This document shows, one piece after another, positions 7,460 through 15,183 of a stretch of 34,754 nt of DNA (within the stretch, counting starts at the first letter, position 1; each line of letters starts with the position of its first letter). Both the position numbers and the translations under genes were made by a program. Origin of the DNA: Neobacillus citreus (GTDB lineage: Bacteria > Bacillota > Bacilli > Bacillales > Cytobacillaceae); NCBI RefSeq assembly GCF_018343545.2, contig NZ_JAGYPE020000022.1:44944-79697 (forward strand), read 5' to 3'. The notes under the pieces are model-generated. The model had not been told where the DNA came from and ran no database searches. It saw nothing but the letters and a program-made list of their open reading frames with translations.

Positions 7460-8938
7460 ATGAATCGAAAATGGATAGCCTTGATGATGGCAGGGTCGCT
7501 GCTAACAGGTGCAGGCGGCACCTATGGGAGTATGCAGTTTTTAGAGAAAAAAGAAGCATCCTCGACGCTTGAGCAGGCGCTCATTCCGCAAAACAAACCT
7601 AAAGCTGCCGCCAATGTTAAAACAGCGGCATCCGAAACGGAAACCAAGGACCTGAAAAAGGTAGAGAAGGCCTATGACCTGATCCTAGACAACTATGTCG
7701 AAAAAGTAGACCAAGATAAGCTGGTCGAGGGCGCCATCCAAGGGATGCTTTCGGTATTAAAGGATCCATATTCCGTTTATATGGATAAGGATACAGCCCA
7801 GCAATTTACACAAACCTTGGAATCCTCCTTCGAAGGAATTGGTGCCGAAGTGGGAATGGTCGACGGCAAAATTGTTATTGTCTCGCCTTTTAAAAATTCA
7901 CCTGCTGAAAAAGCAGGAATCAAGCCGAATGATCAAATTTTAAAGGTGGACGGGGACTCTGTTGAAGGACTCGACCTGAATAAAGCGACGCTTAAAATTC
8001 GCGGCAAAAAAGGGACAACCGTCACTTTAGAGATTGCCAGAAAAGGCCTCAAGGAACCATTGACAGTAAAAGTAAAGCGCGATGAAATTCCGCTTGAGAC
8101 TGTCCATTCCTCAGTCAAAAAGCAGGACGGCAAAAAAGTCGGCTACATCGAGATTACTTCTTTTTCTGATCAAACAGATGAAGATTTTAAAAAGAGCTTA
8201 AAAGAGTTAGAGGATGACAAAATTAAAGGACTCGTGCTTGATGTGCGCGGTAACCCGGGCGGACTCCTAGAGAGTGTTGACGAGATTTTAAAAGAGTTTA
8301 TTCCAAACGACAAACCTTACGTTCAAATTCAGGAGAGAAATGGCGACAAGCGGCGCTTTTTTTCAGCGATAACTGAGAAAAAACCGTATCCGGTAGTCGT
8401 TCTTACAAACAAAGGCAGTGCTTCAGCTTCGGAAATTTTAGCTGGAGCGTTAAAGGAAGCGGCCGGCTACCCGATTGTCGGAGAGAAAACATTCGGCAAG
8501 GGCACTGTTCAGCAGGCAATGCCGATGGAGGACGGCAGCAACATCAAGCTGACATTATATAAATGGCTGACTCCGGATGGAAATTGGATTCATAAGAAGG
8601 GCATCAAGCCAGATGTGGCCGTTAAGCAGCCGGTTATCTTCTCTACCCATCCGCTTCAGATTGAAAAGCCACTCGTTAAGGACATGAACAATGAACAGGT
8701 GAAGAATGCTCAGGAGATTCTAGACGGGTTGGGGCTTGCTCCTGGGCGGACGGATGGTTATTTCAGTGAGGAAACTGCGGCAGCAGTGAAAGGCTTCCAG
8801 CAAAATCACGACCTTCCGGTTACTGGGAAAATTGACGCGAATACGGCCTCCAAACTAGAGGAAGCCGCGATGAAAGAAATGAAAAAAGAGAAAAACGACC
8901 TGCAGCTGCAAGCGGCGTTGAGGCTGGCGGCGAAATAG
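7460..8938 (+). CDS. ctpB: Carboxy-terminal processing protease CtpB (S41)
   Basis: 492-aa secreted or membrane-anchored serine protease. N-terminal hydrophobic signal/anchor (about residues 5-25), PDZ domain (about 95-185), S41 catalytic domain (about 200-385), and a C-terminal peptidoglycan-binding domain (about 415-470, with GYFSEETAAAVKGFQ). The catalytic Ser322 (GSASASE) and Lys347 (TFGKG) are both present, 25 residues apart as in B. subtilis CtpB. There CtpB processes SpoIVFA and so times SigK activation during sporulation. ATG 7460 follows GAGGAGG. Order before minJ is as in B. subtilis. A terminator follows at 8958. Confidence 0.94.
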   Translation: MNRKWIALMMAGSLLTGAGGTYGSMQFLEKKEASSTLEQALIPQNKPKAAANVKTAASETETKDLKKVEKAYDLILDNYVEKVDQDKLVEGAIQGMLSVLKDPYSVYMDKDTAQQFTQTLESSFEGIGAEVGMVDGKIVIVSPFKNSPAEKAGIKPNDQILKVDGDSVEGLDLNKATLKIRGKKGTTVTLEIARKGLKEPLTVKVKRDEIPLETVHSSVKKQDGKKVGYIEITSFSDQTDEDFKKSLKELEDDKIKGLVLDVRGNPGGLLESVDEILKEFIPNDKPYVQIQERNGDKRRFFSAITEKKPYPVVVLTNKGSASASEILAGALKEAAGYPIVGEKTFGKGTVQQAMPMEDGSNIKLTLYKWLTPDGNWIHKKGIKPDVAVKQPVIFSTHPLQIEKPLVKDMNNEQVKNAQEILDGLGLAPGRTDGYFSEETAAAVKGFQQNHDLPVTGKIDANTASKLEEAAMKEMKKEKNDLQLQAALRLAAK

Positions 8939-8957
8939 GGTATCTTTTTGGTAACAG

Positions 8958-8998
8958 AGCAGCGGCCCTTGATCTTGTTGGGGGCTGCTGCTTTTTTG
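8958..8998 (+). terminator. Terminator after ctpB
   Basis: AGCAGCGGCCC (8958-8968) pairs with GGGGCTGCTGCT (8981-8992) with one mismatch, followed by a T run. Confidence 0.8.
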
Positions 8999-9016
8999 TG
9001 CTCCTGAATCTGGTGT

Positions 9017-9130
9017 TTGGCGGATACCATTCGTATTTTGGCGGATAGCTCTATCAGGTTGGCGGATATTAGAAAAATTGAGCGGATAACTTCACAAAAT
9101 TGGCGGATATTCAGTCAGATTCGGCGGATA
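9017..9130. repeat. Six GCGGATA repeats at 21-bp period
   Basis: The unit TTGGCGGATA or a close variant occurs six times; the GCGGATA cores start at 9020, 9041, 9062, 9082, 9103 and 9124, giving steps of 21, 21, 20, 21 and 21 bp. Between the cores the sequence is not conserved. Two helical turns of spacing put all cores on one face of the DNA. The array lies between the ctpB terminator and minJ. A 68-residue open frame (9017-9223) runs through it only because 21 is a multiple of three; I do not call it a gene. Confidence 0.9.
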
Positions 9131-9286
9131 ACCGCAATCAGACAAAAAACCCGCCCGCTCCAAAATAACTATTTTAAAAGTTTCTATAATCTAGCAATAT
9201 GTTTTATGGTTTTAATTTGGTAAAATAAAACTTAGAGACTTTTAAATTCCATTACTAGAAACTTTGATAGAGGCAGGTGACAGGAT

Positions 9287-10480
9287 TTGGTACAAATATG
9301 GCTTGTGGAACTTCTCAAAGGGACAGGCAAGTTATTTCTTCATCCTGTTTTATACTATCTCGTTTTCCTTGCAGGAATCTTGGGTGTGATGAGGGTAAAA
9401 CGTGAACGGAAAAATTTCCATGTGCGGGCGGAGGATGCCTATTTTGAGCTGCGGCAGCTGTTTCCTCTCGGGCTTATCATCGGTCTAATTCTGTCGGTCA
9501 TTGTAGTCGCCGCGGGAATCGCTGTGCCATTTGCGGCAATCCTGCTAATCGCAGGGACGACCCTTTTGTGGTCATTGACCACCAATGTCCGCTGGATGTC
9601 ACCGGCTTACACGGTCGGGGCTGCATTCTTTGCGGTCATCCTGTTTGCACAAAACAATTGGTCGATTCCGTTTTTTTCAAAAGCCTTTAACCAGATTAGT
9701 GACAGGATTTATCCATCCATCGTGGTCATTTTAGGTTTCCTCATAATCGCTGAAGGGATCCTTATTTTTAAAAATGGTACCAAGGGGACTTCACCAAAGC
9801 TGGTTAAGAGCAAACGCGGCCAAAGCATTGGTGCCCATGAGGTGAAGCGCCTCTGGATGCTTCCCATGCTTATGCTGGTACCAGGAAATGCGTTAACACT
9901 GCCATTCGATTGGTGGCCGGTATTCCATTTGGGTGTTACAGACTATTCTCTTATTCTAGTACCCTTCGCCATCAGCTTTCATCAGCAAATCAAAGGGATG
10001 CTTCCAAGCGAAGCCGTTAAAAGGCATGGCCGTCAGGTGATTACGCTTGGTGTATTCATAACATTGCTTTCAGCGGCGGGCTATTGGTATCCGCTCAGCT
10101 CGATTGTGACGGTCGGACTTGCCGTCATCGGCCGGGAAGCTATATCATTATTCGCTTACTTAAAGGATGACAACAAACCAGTTTATTTTTTGAAAAAAAA
10201 TAACGGCTTGATGATCATTGGCATCATTCCGCAATCGCCGGCAGATAAAATGGGTCTCAAGGTCGGGGAAACCATTGCGAAAGTGAACGGAATGCAAATT
10301 CGTGATGAGTCAACATTTTATGAGGCGCTCCAAAAGAATCGTGCCCATTGCAAGCTTGACGTTCTCGATACAAACGGTGAGATCCGCTTTGTCCAGCGCG
10401 CCCTTTTCGAAGGTGAACACCATGAACTCGGAATCCTTTTTGTACAGGAACAACGGAAATATGGGAAAAAGACAGGGTAA
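9287..10480 (+). CDS. minJ: Division topological determinant MinJ, PDZ membrane protein
   Basis: 397-aa polytopic membrane protein with about six to eight hydrophobic segments (from residue 15 to about 290) followed by a cytoplasmic PDZ domain (about 295-385, with MIIGIIPQSPADKMGLKVGETIAKVNG, written here in part). In B. subtilis MinJ bridges DivIVA and MinD and so keeps division away from the poles. The start is TTG at 9287, 6 nt after AGGTGA; no ATG fits better. Position after ctpB matches B. subtilis yvjD/minJ. The gene sits between two phased repeat clusters, and it is the last recognisable member of the conserved block before the AT-rich region. Confidence 0.9.
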   Translation: MVQIWLVELLKGTGKLFLHPVLYYLVFLAGILGVMRVKRERKNFHVRAEDAYFELRQLFPLGLIIGLILSVIVVAAGIAVPFAAILLIAGTTLLWSLTTNVRWMSPAYTVGAAFFAVILFAQNNWSIPFFSKAFNQISDRIYPSIVVILGFLIIAEGILIFKNGTKGTSPKLVKSKRGQSIGAHEVKRLWMLPMLMLVPGNALTLPFDWWPVFHLGVTDYSLILVPFAISFHQQIKGMLPSEAVKRHGRQVITLGVFITLLSAAGYWYPLSSIVTVGLAVIGREAISLFAYLKDDNKPVYFLKKNNGLMIIGIIPQSPADKMGLKVGETIAKVNGMQIRDESTFYEALQKNRAHCKLDVLDTNGEIRFVQRALFEGEHHELGILFVQEQRKYGKKTG

Positions 10481-10500
10481 TTGTAATTTTTCACTAACTT

Positions 10501-10592
10501 CCGGAATAGAGTCATAAATAACCGGAACGAATTTCATAATTCACTGGAATATAATCATATTTTAACGGAATATATTTCATAATTTACCGGAA
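10501..10592. repeat. Five CCGGAA-type repeats at 21-22 bp period
   Basis: CCGGAA cores or one-base variants start at 10501, 10522, 10544 (CTGGAA), 10565 (ACGGAA) and 10587, with steps of 21, 22, 21 and 22 bp. The intervening DNA shares a TTTCATAATT-like segment in several units. The layout parallels the GCGGATA array on the other side of minJ but the core differs. Confidence 0.85.
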
Positions 10593-10609
10593 GAATAATT
10601 CAAGTTTAC

Positions 10610-10640
10610 AGCGAGAGATTGAATCTCTCGCTATTTTATT
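10610..10640 (+). terminator. Hairpin after minJ repeats
   Basis: AGCGAGAGAT (10610-10619) and ATCTCTCGCT (10623-10632) form a perfect 10-bp stem with a 3-nt loop, followed by ATTTTATT. A probable terminator between minJ and the TniQ gene. Confidence 0.65.
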
Positions 10641-10653
10641 AGGGGGGAATATT

Positions 10654-12492
10654 ATGTCAGTTAATCATTCTATAGATCATCTACTACAAGTACCACCACC
10701 TTATGAATGTGAAAGTTTAACCGGTTATATACAACGTGTTGCATTATGTAATGATTATTATAATGCCAATTGGATTTATTCTCTTAGTGATGTAAAAAAG
10801 AATCTTAAAACAAAATTTGAAATTGAAAAAGATTTATGTAAACTTGCTAATTTACTTAGAATGGACCCTATCATTCTTAGGAAACTTACCTTTATTGATG
10901 ATTTCTCCAATCAGGTAGGGTTATATTTGTACGGAATTACAACTCATTCGAAATATTGCCCTGAATGTTTTATGCAACAAAATTATCATTTTAAATTATG
11001 GGATCTAAGTTTTTATCCGATTTGTGATAAACATCAATTACTATTAATTGATTGTTGTCCGAACTGTCATAGGGCTATATCAAGTAGGTTACAAAACATG
11101 AATAAGTGTTTATGTGGTTTTCTTCTGGAAAATCTTCCAAGAATTAAAGTAAAGGAAGAGCTTTCATATATTACTAGATTAATTGAAGATACCTTTTTAA
11201 GAAAATCAAATTCCTGCAATAATATTCTTACTACTCTTACTCCTAGTGATTTTTCTTCTCTTATTCTCTTTATAATTAGGAAATTATACTACGATAAATA
11301 CAGGAAATTCCCAAGGCTATCTAGTGATTATAACAATGGTATTGAGTACTTAGAAATAATAAATGCTGCTTTTAATCTTTTCCAGGATTGGCCTAATAAC
11401 TTTTATGATTTTTTGGACCAATTTGGATCTATAAAAAGGCGTAAGGATCGAAAAACGGGTGTTTCTACATACTTTGGAAGGTTCTACATTGAGCTATATG
11501 CCCAATTCAGTAATCCTTGTTATAATTTTATTCGATTTGAATTTGAGAGATATCTTAAGAAAAATTTCTATAGGGTCTATTTTAATCGTATTACTAACTT
11601 TGATACTAACATTAGTGAAAAAAGTTATATCTCAGGGCTGGAAGCTAGCAAAATATTAAAGGTAAATCATGATGCGATTGCTGACCTAATTATTGAACAG
11701 AAATTTAAAGGAGAAATTGAAACTGTAGGTAAACAAAAGTTTATTAGTGTAGATTATAAAAGTTTATTAAGATATAAAGAATGGAAAAAAAGTCATATTA
11801 ACTTACCTGAAGCTGTCTTAATGTTGGGCATTAATAGATATCAGATTATTAAGTTGTTCGAAGGTGGACATTTGGAAGGATATAAAGAAATTAAAGCTAA
11901 TAGTAAGCATAACTACTTTAATTTGAAATCCATTCAAAATCTCGTACAACAATTTGAAAACCAACTTTGTTTAAACAGTGAAATTAACGGATTGATTGAT
12001 TTTAATTCATGCATTCATTCTTGGGGCACTAGAAATAGAAGTATATGTGAGTTAGTTGAACACATTATATCAGGTAATTTTAGGCCAATTATGAGGGGGG
12101 CAGGAACTGGACTAAATGAATATTTATTTTCAAAAAAGGAATTAGTGAATTTAGCAGATAACCTAAGCTTACGTGAGATTAAAGTTGAATACTCTCTAAA
12201 AGAGGTTTGTATATTATTGGGGACAGAGAATAGAATAGTAAAGCATTGGATCGACGAAGGGTATTTAAAGGCTAATAAGGTTAATAGAAAAATCGTAAAA
12301 ATTAATTATAAAGATTTGGAGCTTTTTAAAAAGGAGTATATCACCTTGCTAGAAATATCCAGAAAATTAAATCAAAATAGTAAAAAATTAGTCAATCAAA
12401 TTAAAGAGATGGGAGTTACAATAGTTTTTTATCTGGATGGTAGAGGGGGATATCTTTTCTTGAGAGAAGAAATTGAAAAGATTTTATTTTAA
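10654..12492 (+). CDS. TniQ-family zinc-finger protein, orphan
   Basis: 612-aa protein. The N-terminal region has the TniQ layout: ESLTGYIQRVALCN near residue 20, then a zinc-binding block with CPEC (102-105), YPICDKH (122-127), CCPNC (134-138) and CLCG (152-155). In Tn7-like elements and CRISPR-associated transposons TniQ/TnsD selects the target site. From about residue 330 on there are at least four short helix-turn-helix-like segments of the excisionase type, such as LEASKILKVNHDAIADLI and SLKEVCILLGTENRIVKHWI, suggesting a multi-site DNA binder. No TnsA, TnsB or TnsC gene is in the window, so it is an orphan. ATG 10654 follows AGGGGGG. The gene is much more AT-rich than minJ before it, a sign of transfer. 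Alternative: a stand-alone regulator or defence component built on the TniQ fold. Confidence 0.8.
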   Translation: MSVNHSIDHLLQVPPPYECESLTGYIQRVALCNDYYNANWIYSLSDVKKNLKTKFEIEKDLCKLANLLRMDPIILRKLTFIDDFSNQVGLYLYGITTHSKYCPECFMQQNYHFKLWDLSFYPICDKHQLLLIDCCPNCHRAISSRLQNMNKCLCGFLLENLPRIKVKEELSYITRLIEDTFLRKSNSCNNILTTLTPSDFSSLILFIIRKLYYDKYRKFPRLSSDYNNGIEYLEIINAAFNLFQDWPNNFYDFLDQFGSIKRRKDRKTGVSTYFGRFYIELYAQFSNPCYNFIRFEFERYLKKNFYRVYFNRITNFDTNISEKSYISGLEASKILKVNHDAIADLIIEQKFKGEIETVGKQKFISVDYKSLLRYKEWKKSHINLPEAVLMLGINRYQIIKLFEGGHLEGYKEIKANSKHNYFNLKSIQNLVQQFENQLCLNSEINGLIDFNSCIHSWGTRNRSICELVEHIISGNFRPIMRGAGTGLNEYLFSKKELVNLADNLSLREIKVEYSLKEVCILLGTENRIVKHWIDEGYLKANKVNRKIVKINYKDLELFKKEYITLLEISRKLNQNSKKLVNQIKEMGVTIVFYLDGRGGYLFLREEIEKILF

Positions 12493-12948
12493 TAGAAAAT
12501 TAGAGAAGCGTTTTACATATGTTTATGTCTCAGACTAATGGTTTAGTTTAATTCAAAAAGGGAAAGAAAAAATATTTGTTCTCCTGAAGTGAGGTTATGT
12601 ATGTATAAACTAGTAATAAGTAAGAGACCTGGCCGGGTTTTGAAAACAACTTTTGGGAATATTTAATATTCTTAGTATAGATGTATTGTAAAAAAATGTT
12701 CGTATTTAAAAAAATAGTAGTTAACTTAATAAAAAAGTAACTATTTTTTTCATTTGAGGATACCACCTTTTTTGATTATTATTTCTATAAATCCCCATTT
12801 TATATGTAAGTGAAAAACTCGCTCTTATTAAGCTAACGTGGCAGGTTACTACAAGAAGGTATGTTCTTTCAAATAACGAATATTGAATGTAGAAGGTAAC
12901 AGTTGTTTTCGATAAAATAACGGTAAAGTAATGGAGAAGGTGAACTAA
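12493..12948. other. Gene-free stretch
   Basis: 456 nt without a convincing gene. It holds a weak AT-rich hairpin near 12713-12750 (AATAGT...ACTATT followed by T) and one copy of the dispersed repeat at 12824-12859. A 72-codon minus-strand frame (12548-12766) has no ribosome site and a composition typical of chance AT-rich frames. Confidence 0.6.
12824..12859 (+). repeat. Dispersed repeat copy 1
   Basis: CTTATTAAGCTAACGTGGCA then GGTTACTACAAGAAGG. Belongs to the family with left arm CTTAAnCTAAC, a GGGGCAG or GGGTGC centre and right arm TTACTTCAAGAAGG. Confidence 0.7.
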
Positions 12949-13551
12949 TTGAACAAAGAAACCGAACTTATTTCAAAACTAAAAAGTAAAGATTATGAAA
13001 TAAGAAATGATGCAATTGAGGCTTTGGGCGAATATAAAACCGAAGAGGCTGAAAATGCATTGATTGAATTCATCGTAACTTCAAAAGACCCGTTTGACAT
13101 AGTAACCGCAAATGTATCATTAGGAAAGTGCGGAACCCAAGGATGTATTCCTTATCTAATAAAACTCTTACTGCACCCCAATCAAGATGTAAGATGTTCT
13201 GCTATCCACTCACTAGGTATTCTTGGAAACTCAACTCTTACTCCAGTCTTTATTAATGCATTAAATCATCGTTGCCCAGTGACGAAGGCGTACGCTGTAA
13301 GTGCAATTAAAAAACACGGAGATGAAACAGCTATCCTACCTATATCTGATTACATAAAAAAATACGTATCTAAAAAGCGGAAGATACAAGCAGACCCCTC
13401 ACCCTTAATAGAAGCCTTGAAATTCCTAATCAATTTTGTAAACAGCAACGAAGAAGTAAAAAAGACATTTTCCTATGTAATTAAAAAAGAAAATAATGTA
13501 TTTAGAAATGAAAAACATTGGATTCAAAACCATATACAAAAGGGAAATTAA
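12949..13551 (+). CDS. HEAT-repeat protein
   Basis: 200-aa soluble protein. Residues about 5-135 form at least four HEAT/PBS-like helical repeats, seen as DYEIRNDAIEALGEYKTEEA, HPNQDVRCSAIHSLGILGNS and CPVTKAYAVSAIKKHGDETA. The last 60 residues are lysine-rich and helical without repeats. Such proteins act as protein-interaction adaptors; no enzyme motif is seen. The start is TTG at 12949, placed 6-7 nt after GGAGAAGGTGA. It stands alone among orphan genes and is followed after about 130 nt by a copy of the dispersed repeat with a terminator. Specific role unknown. Confidence 0.75.
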   Translation: MNKETELISKLKSKDYEIRNDAIEALGEYKTEEAENALIEFIVTSKDPFDIVTANVSLGKCGTQGCIPYLIKLLLHPNQDVRCSAIHSLGILGNSTLTPVFINALNHRCPVTKAYAVSAIKKHGDETAILPISDYIKKYVSKKRKIQADPSPLIEALKFLINFVNSNEEVKKTFSYVIKKENNVFRNEKHWIQNHIQKGN

Positions 13552-13679
13552 CCATAGCAATGTATACTATGCCAAATGGTAGTGGTGCTTTGAGAAGTCA
13601 TCTACGGGTAGAACTAAAATATTGCTTTTCTCATATACCCTAACCATTGTAAAAAAACATATAATGTGAATGTTTTCAA

Positions 13680-13709
13680 TTAAACAAACGGGTGCTTTTG
13701 TTAAGGATG
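13680..13709 (+). repeat. Dispersed repeat copy 2
   Basis: TTAAACAAACGGGTGCTTTT then GTTAAGGATG, directly upstream of a terminator hairpin. Confidence 0.7.
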
Positions 13710-13712
13710 TTG

Positions 13713-13737
13713 TGATCGCTGCGGCGGTCATTTTTTC
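13713..13737 (+). terminator. Terminator joined to repeat copy 2
   Basis: TGATCGC (13713-13719) pairs with GCGGTCA (13724-13730) with one wobble, then a T run. Confidence 0.7.
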
Positions 13738-13739
13738 TA

Positions 13740-13772
13740 CTTCCGCTAACGAAGCAGGTTACTTAAAGAAGG
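13740..13772 (+). repeat. Dispersed repeat copy 2b
   Basis: CTTCCGCTAACGAAGCAGG then TTACTTAAAGAAGG. The right arm is close to that of copies 1 and 3. Confidence 0.65.
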
Positions 13773-13856
13773 AAAATCATTGTCTTAAGCGAAATTGGTA
13801 GTTATCCGATGTTTTATTAGTGGTTTTTAACAATCCTTTAAATAGGAGGTTTTTCT

Positions 13857-14567
13857 TTGTTAGATTATATATGGTTAGATGATAAGTCACCTATTTTAAG
13901 CCAATTACCAAATAATTTTAAATCAGCAGCAATTTTACTTCATCCCTTTGTCCAAATGCCTCTTGGTTGGAGACAAAACAAACAAATTCACCAAGAAGAG
14001 GATGACTACCCAACTGAAGAGGAAATTTTAAAACAAGGTAGCCCAGTTTTATGGAAAACGGTGATGAAAGAAAGTGGTTTAAAATCGTTTGAAGAATTGG
14101 AGATAGCACTTTTGACATCAATTTATGCCTTAAAGAAAAAGTTTGCACGGTCTGATTTAGCTGTTAAATTAAATTTAAATTTAAACAAAGACCGATATTA
14201 TCCAACTGAAGATAAGACATCAGTGTTTTTGATTAATGGCTTGTTGAAAGTTTTGAGTTCCAAAGGTGCTGACAAAATATATTTTTCGGAACCTATTTTT
14301 GATAATAGCGGAATTTTGAAAATAAAACATGTTTCGTCAATAGATATATCTGGACTATCGCCAGTTGAACTAATAATTACAGACGAAAATATGGATTACG
14401 CTTTTATGAGTGTTTATGATTCCTTCAACACACTGTTCCTTTCTAAAGGAGAGGACGTTAAAGAGGTTGTTCAGAAGATGAATTGGGAAGCCATTGTCTG
14501 TGATGACAATACATTTATAAACTGGTATCTAAGAAGTAAAGACGAAATAGAACAGGGCACTTTGTGA
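13857..14567 (+). CDS. Conserved Bacillus-type protein of unknown function (DUF2711-like)
   Basis: 236-aa soluble protein starting MLDYIWLDDKSPILSQLP. It begins with TTG at 13857 behind a perfect AGGAGG. The first third contains the distinctive SAAILLHPFVQMPLGW, which I associate with a Bacillaceae family that may be DUF2711; this is memory, not a search. No signal peptide, membrane segment or catalytic motif is visible. The stop codon TGA (14565-14567) lies inside the conserved TGTGAAGGAATGTACTTA box of repeat copy 3, so the repeat touches the end of the gene. Function unknown. Confidence 0.7.
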   Translation: MLDYIWLDDKSPILSQLPNNFKSAAILLHPFVQMPLGWRQNKQIHQEEDDYPTEEEILKQGSPVLWKTVMKESGLKSFEELEIALLTSIYALKKKFARSDLAVKLNLNLNKDRYYPTEDKTSVFLINGLLKVLSSKGADKIYFSEPIFDNSGILKIKHVSSIDISGLSPVELIITDENMDYAFMSVYDSFNTLFLSKGEDVKEVVQKMNWEAIVCDDNTFINWYLRSKDEIEQGTL

Positions 14568-14608
14568 AGGAATGTACTTACACTAACGGGTGCTTTACTT
14601 CAAGAAGG
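14563..14608 (+). repeat. Dispersed repeat copy 3
   Basis: TTGTGAAGGAATGTACTTAC followed by ACTAACGGGTGCTTTACTTC and AAGAAGG. This is the most complete copy; it overlaps the preceding stop codon and merges into the terminator. Confidence 0.8.
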
Positions 14609-14637
14609 GATTGGAGCGGAAATCCCTTCTTTTTTTG
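14603..14637 (+). terminator. Terminator joined to repeat copy 3
   Basis: AGAAGGGATT (14603-14612) and AATCCCTTCT (14621-14630) form a 10-bp perfect stem followed by seven T. The right arm of the repeat forms the left arm of the hairpin. Confidence 0.9.
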
Positions 14638-14692
14638 TTCTTCAACTAGAATTAGGTTATGTGAAGAAGGTATTTCTAGAGCACGGCTTTCT

Positions 14693-14884
14693 TTAACTAT
14701 AATTCACATCTTGTACAATATTCTGTGGTTTTTCCAATTGTAATCCTCTTTTTGACGCAGCTGCAATAATTAATCCTAATTCATAGTACATATTTTTAGA
14801 AACTACACCTTTTGAAATCTTTATCCTCACTTCATTATAGAATTGAATCAAAACCCCACTTGGTAAATTTTCATAAAAAGACAT
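14693..14884 (-). CDS. Small protein of unknown function, 63 aa
   Basis: Starts MSFYENLPSGVLIQFYNEVR at the ATG at 14884, with AGTAGGTG about 9 nt upstream. The sequence is compact and has normal protein composition (KGVVSKNMYYELGLIIAAASKRGLQL), so it is likely real. It has no signal peptide or membrane segment, and the C-terminal half looks helical. I do not recognise the family. It is on the opposite strand to its neighbours and follows the terminator of the DUF2711-like gene. Confidence 0.6.
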   Translation of the reverse strand: MSFYENLPSGVLIQFYNEVRIKISKGVVSKNMYYELGLIIAAASKRGLQLEKPQNIVQDVNYS

Positions 14885-15003
14885 GATTAAAACACCTACT
14901 ATTCATACTATATCCATAGGAATAATATCAATTAAAACGGAAAATGAAAAGAGTTTATGACCATATTCATAAATTTGTCATTTAATTACAGAATAGATTG
15001 ACA

Positions 15004-15098
15004 AAACAGCCTTGTTCCTTATTGAGTAACGGGGGAATGAGCTAAACAAGGGGTTGCTGGCGACATACCTTGTTCTTGTTCCACTAAAGGGGCTGTTT
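15004..15098. other. Structured intergenic element with competing stems
   Basis: AAACAGCC (15004-15011) can pair with GGCTGTTT (15091-15098) to close a 95-nt domain. Inside, AACAAGG (15045-15051) can pair with CCTTGTT at 15010-15016 or with CCTTGTT at 15068-15074. The middle contains GAGTAACGGGGGAATGAGC, similar to the centre of the dispersed repeats. Nature unknown: repeat relic or structured RNA. Confidence 0.4.
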
Positions 15099-15102
15099 AA
15101 GT

Positions 15103-15136
15103 GAAAAAAATATACCCCTCAACAATAAGGGGTATA
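15103..15136 (-). terminator. Terminator of the exosporium-C-like gene
   Basis: TATACCCCT (15111-15119) pairs with AGGGGTATA (15128-15136). Read on the minus strand the stem is followed by seven T, which suits the minus-strand gene ending at 15184. Confidence 0.8.
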
Positions 15137-15183
15137 GGAAGTCCTTCGATTATTAGAAGTCTAAGATCTGTTTCTGTTTGAAT

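Larger units (their letters stand above)
13552..13856. other. Intergenic stretch with two repeat copies
   Basis: 305 nt without a supported gene. A 27-codon frame from the ATG at 13561 lacks a ribosome site. The stretch carries repeat copies 2 (13680-13709) and 2b (13740-13772) and the hairpin between them. Confidence 0.55.

Noticed and set aside
9017..9130. CRISPR array
   Set aside because: Conserved units are only 7-10 bp and gaps about 11-14 bp; far too short, and no cas genes are present.
9017..9223. 68-codon open frame through the GCGGATA repeats
   Set aside because: The frame exists because most repeat steps are 21 nt; there is no ribosome site and the product is a translation of the repeat.
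12548..12766. 72-codon minus-strand frame
   Set aside because: Very AT-rich chance frame without ribosome site or recognisable sequence.
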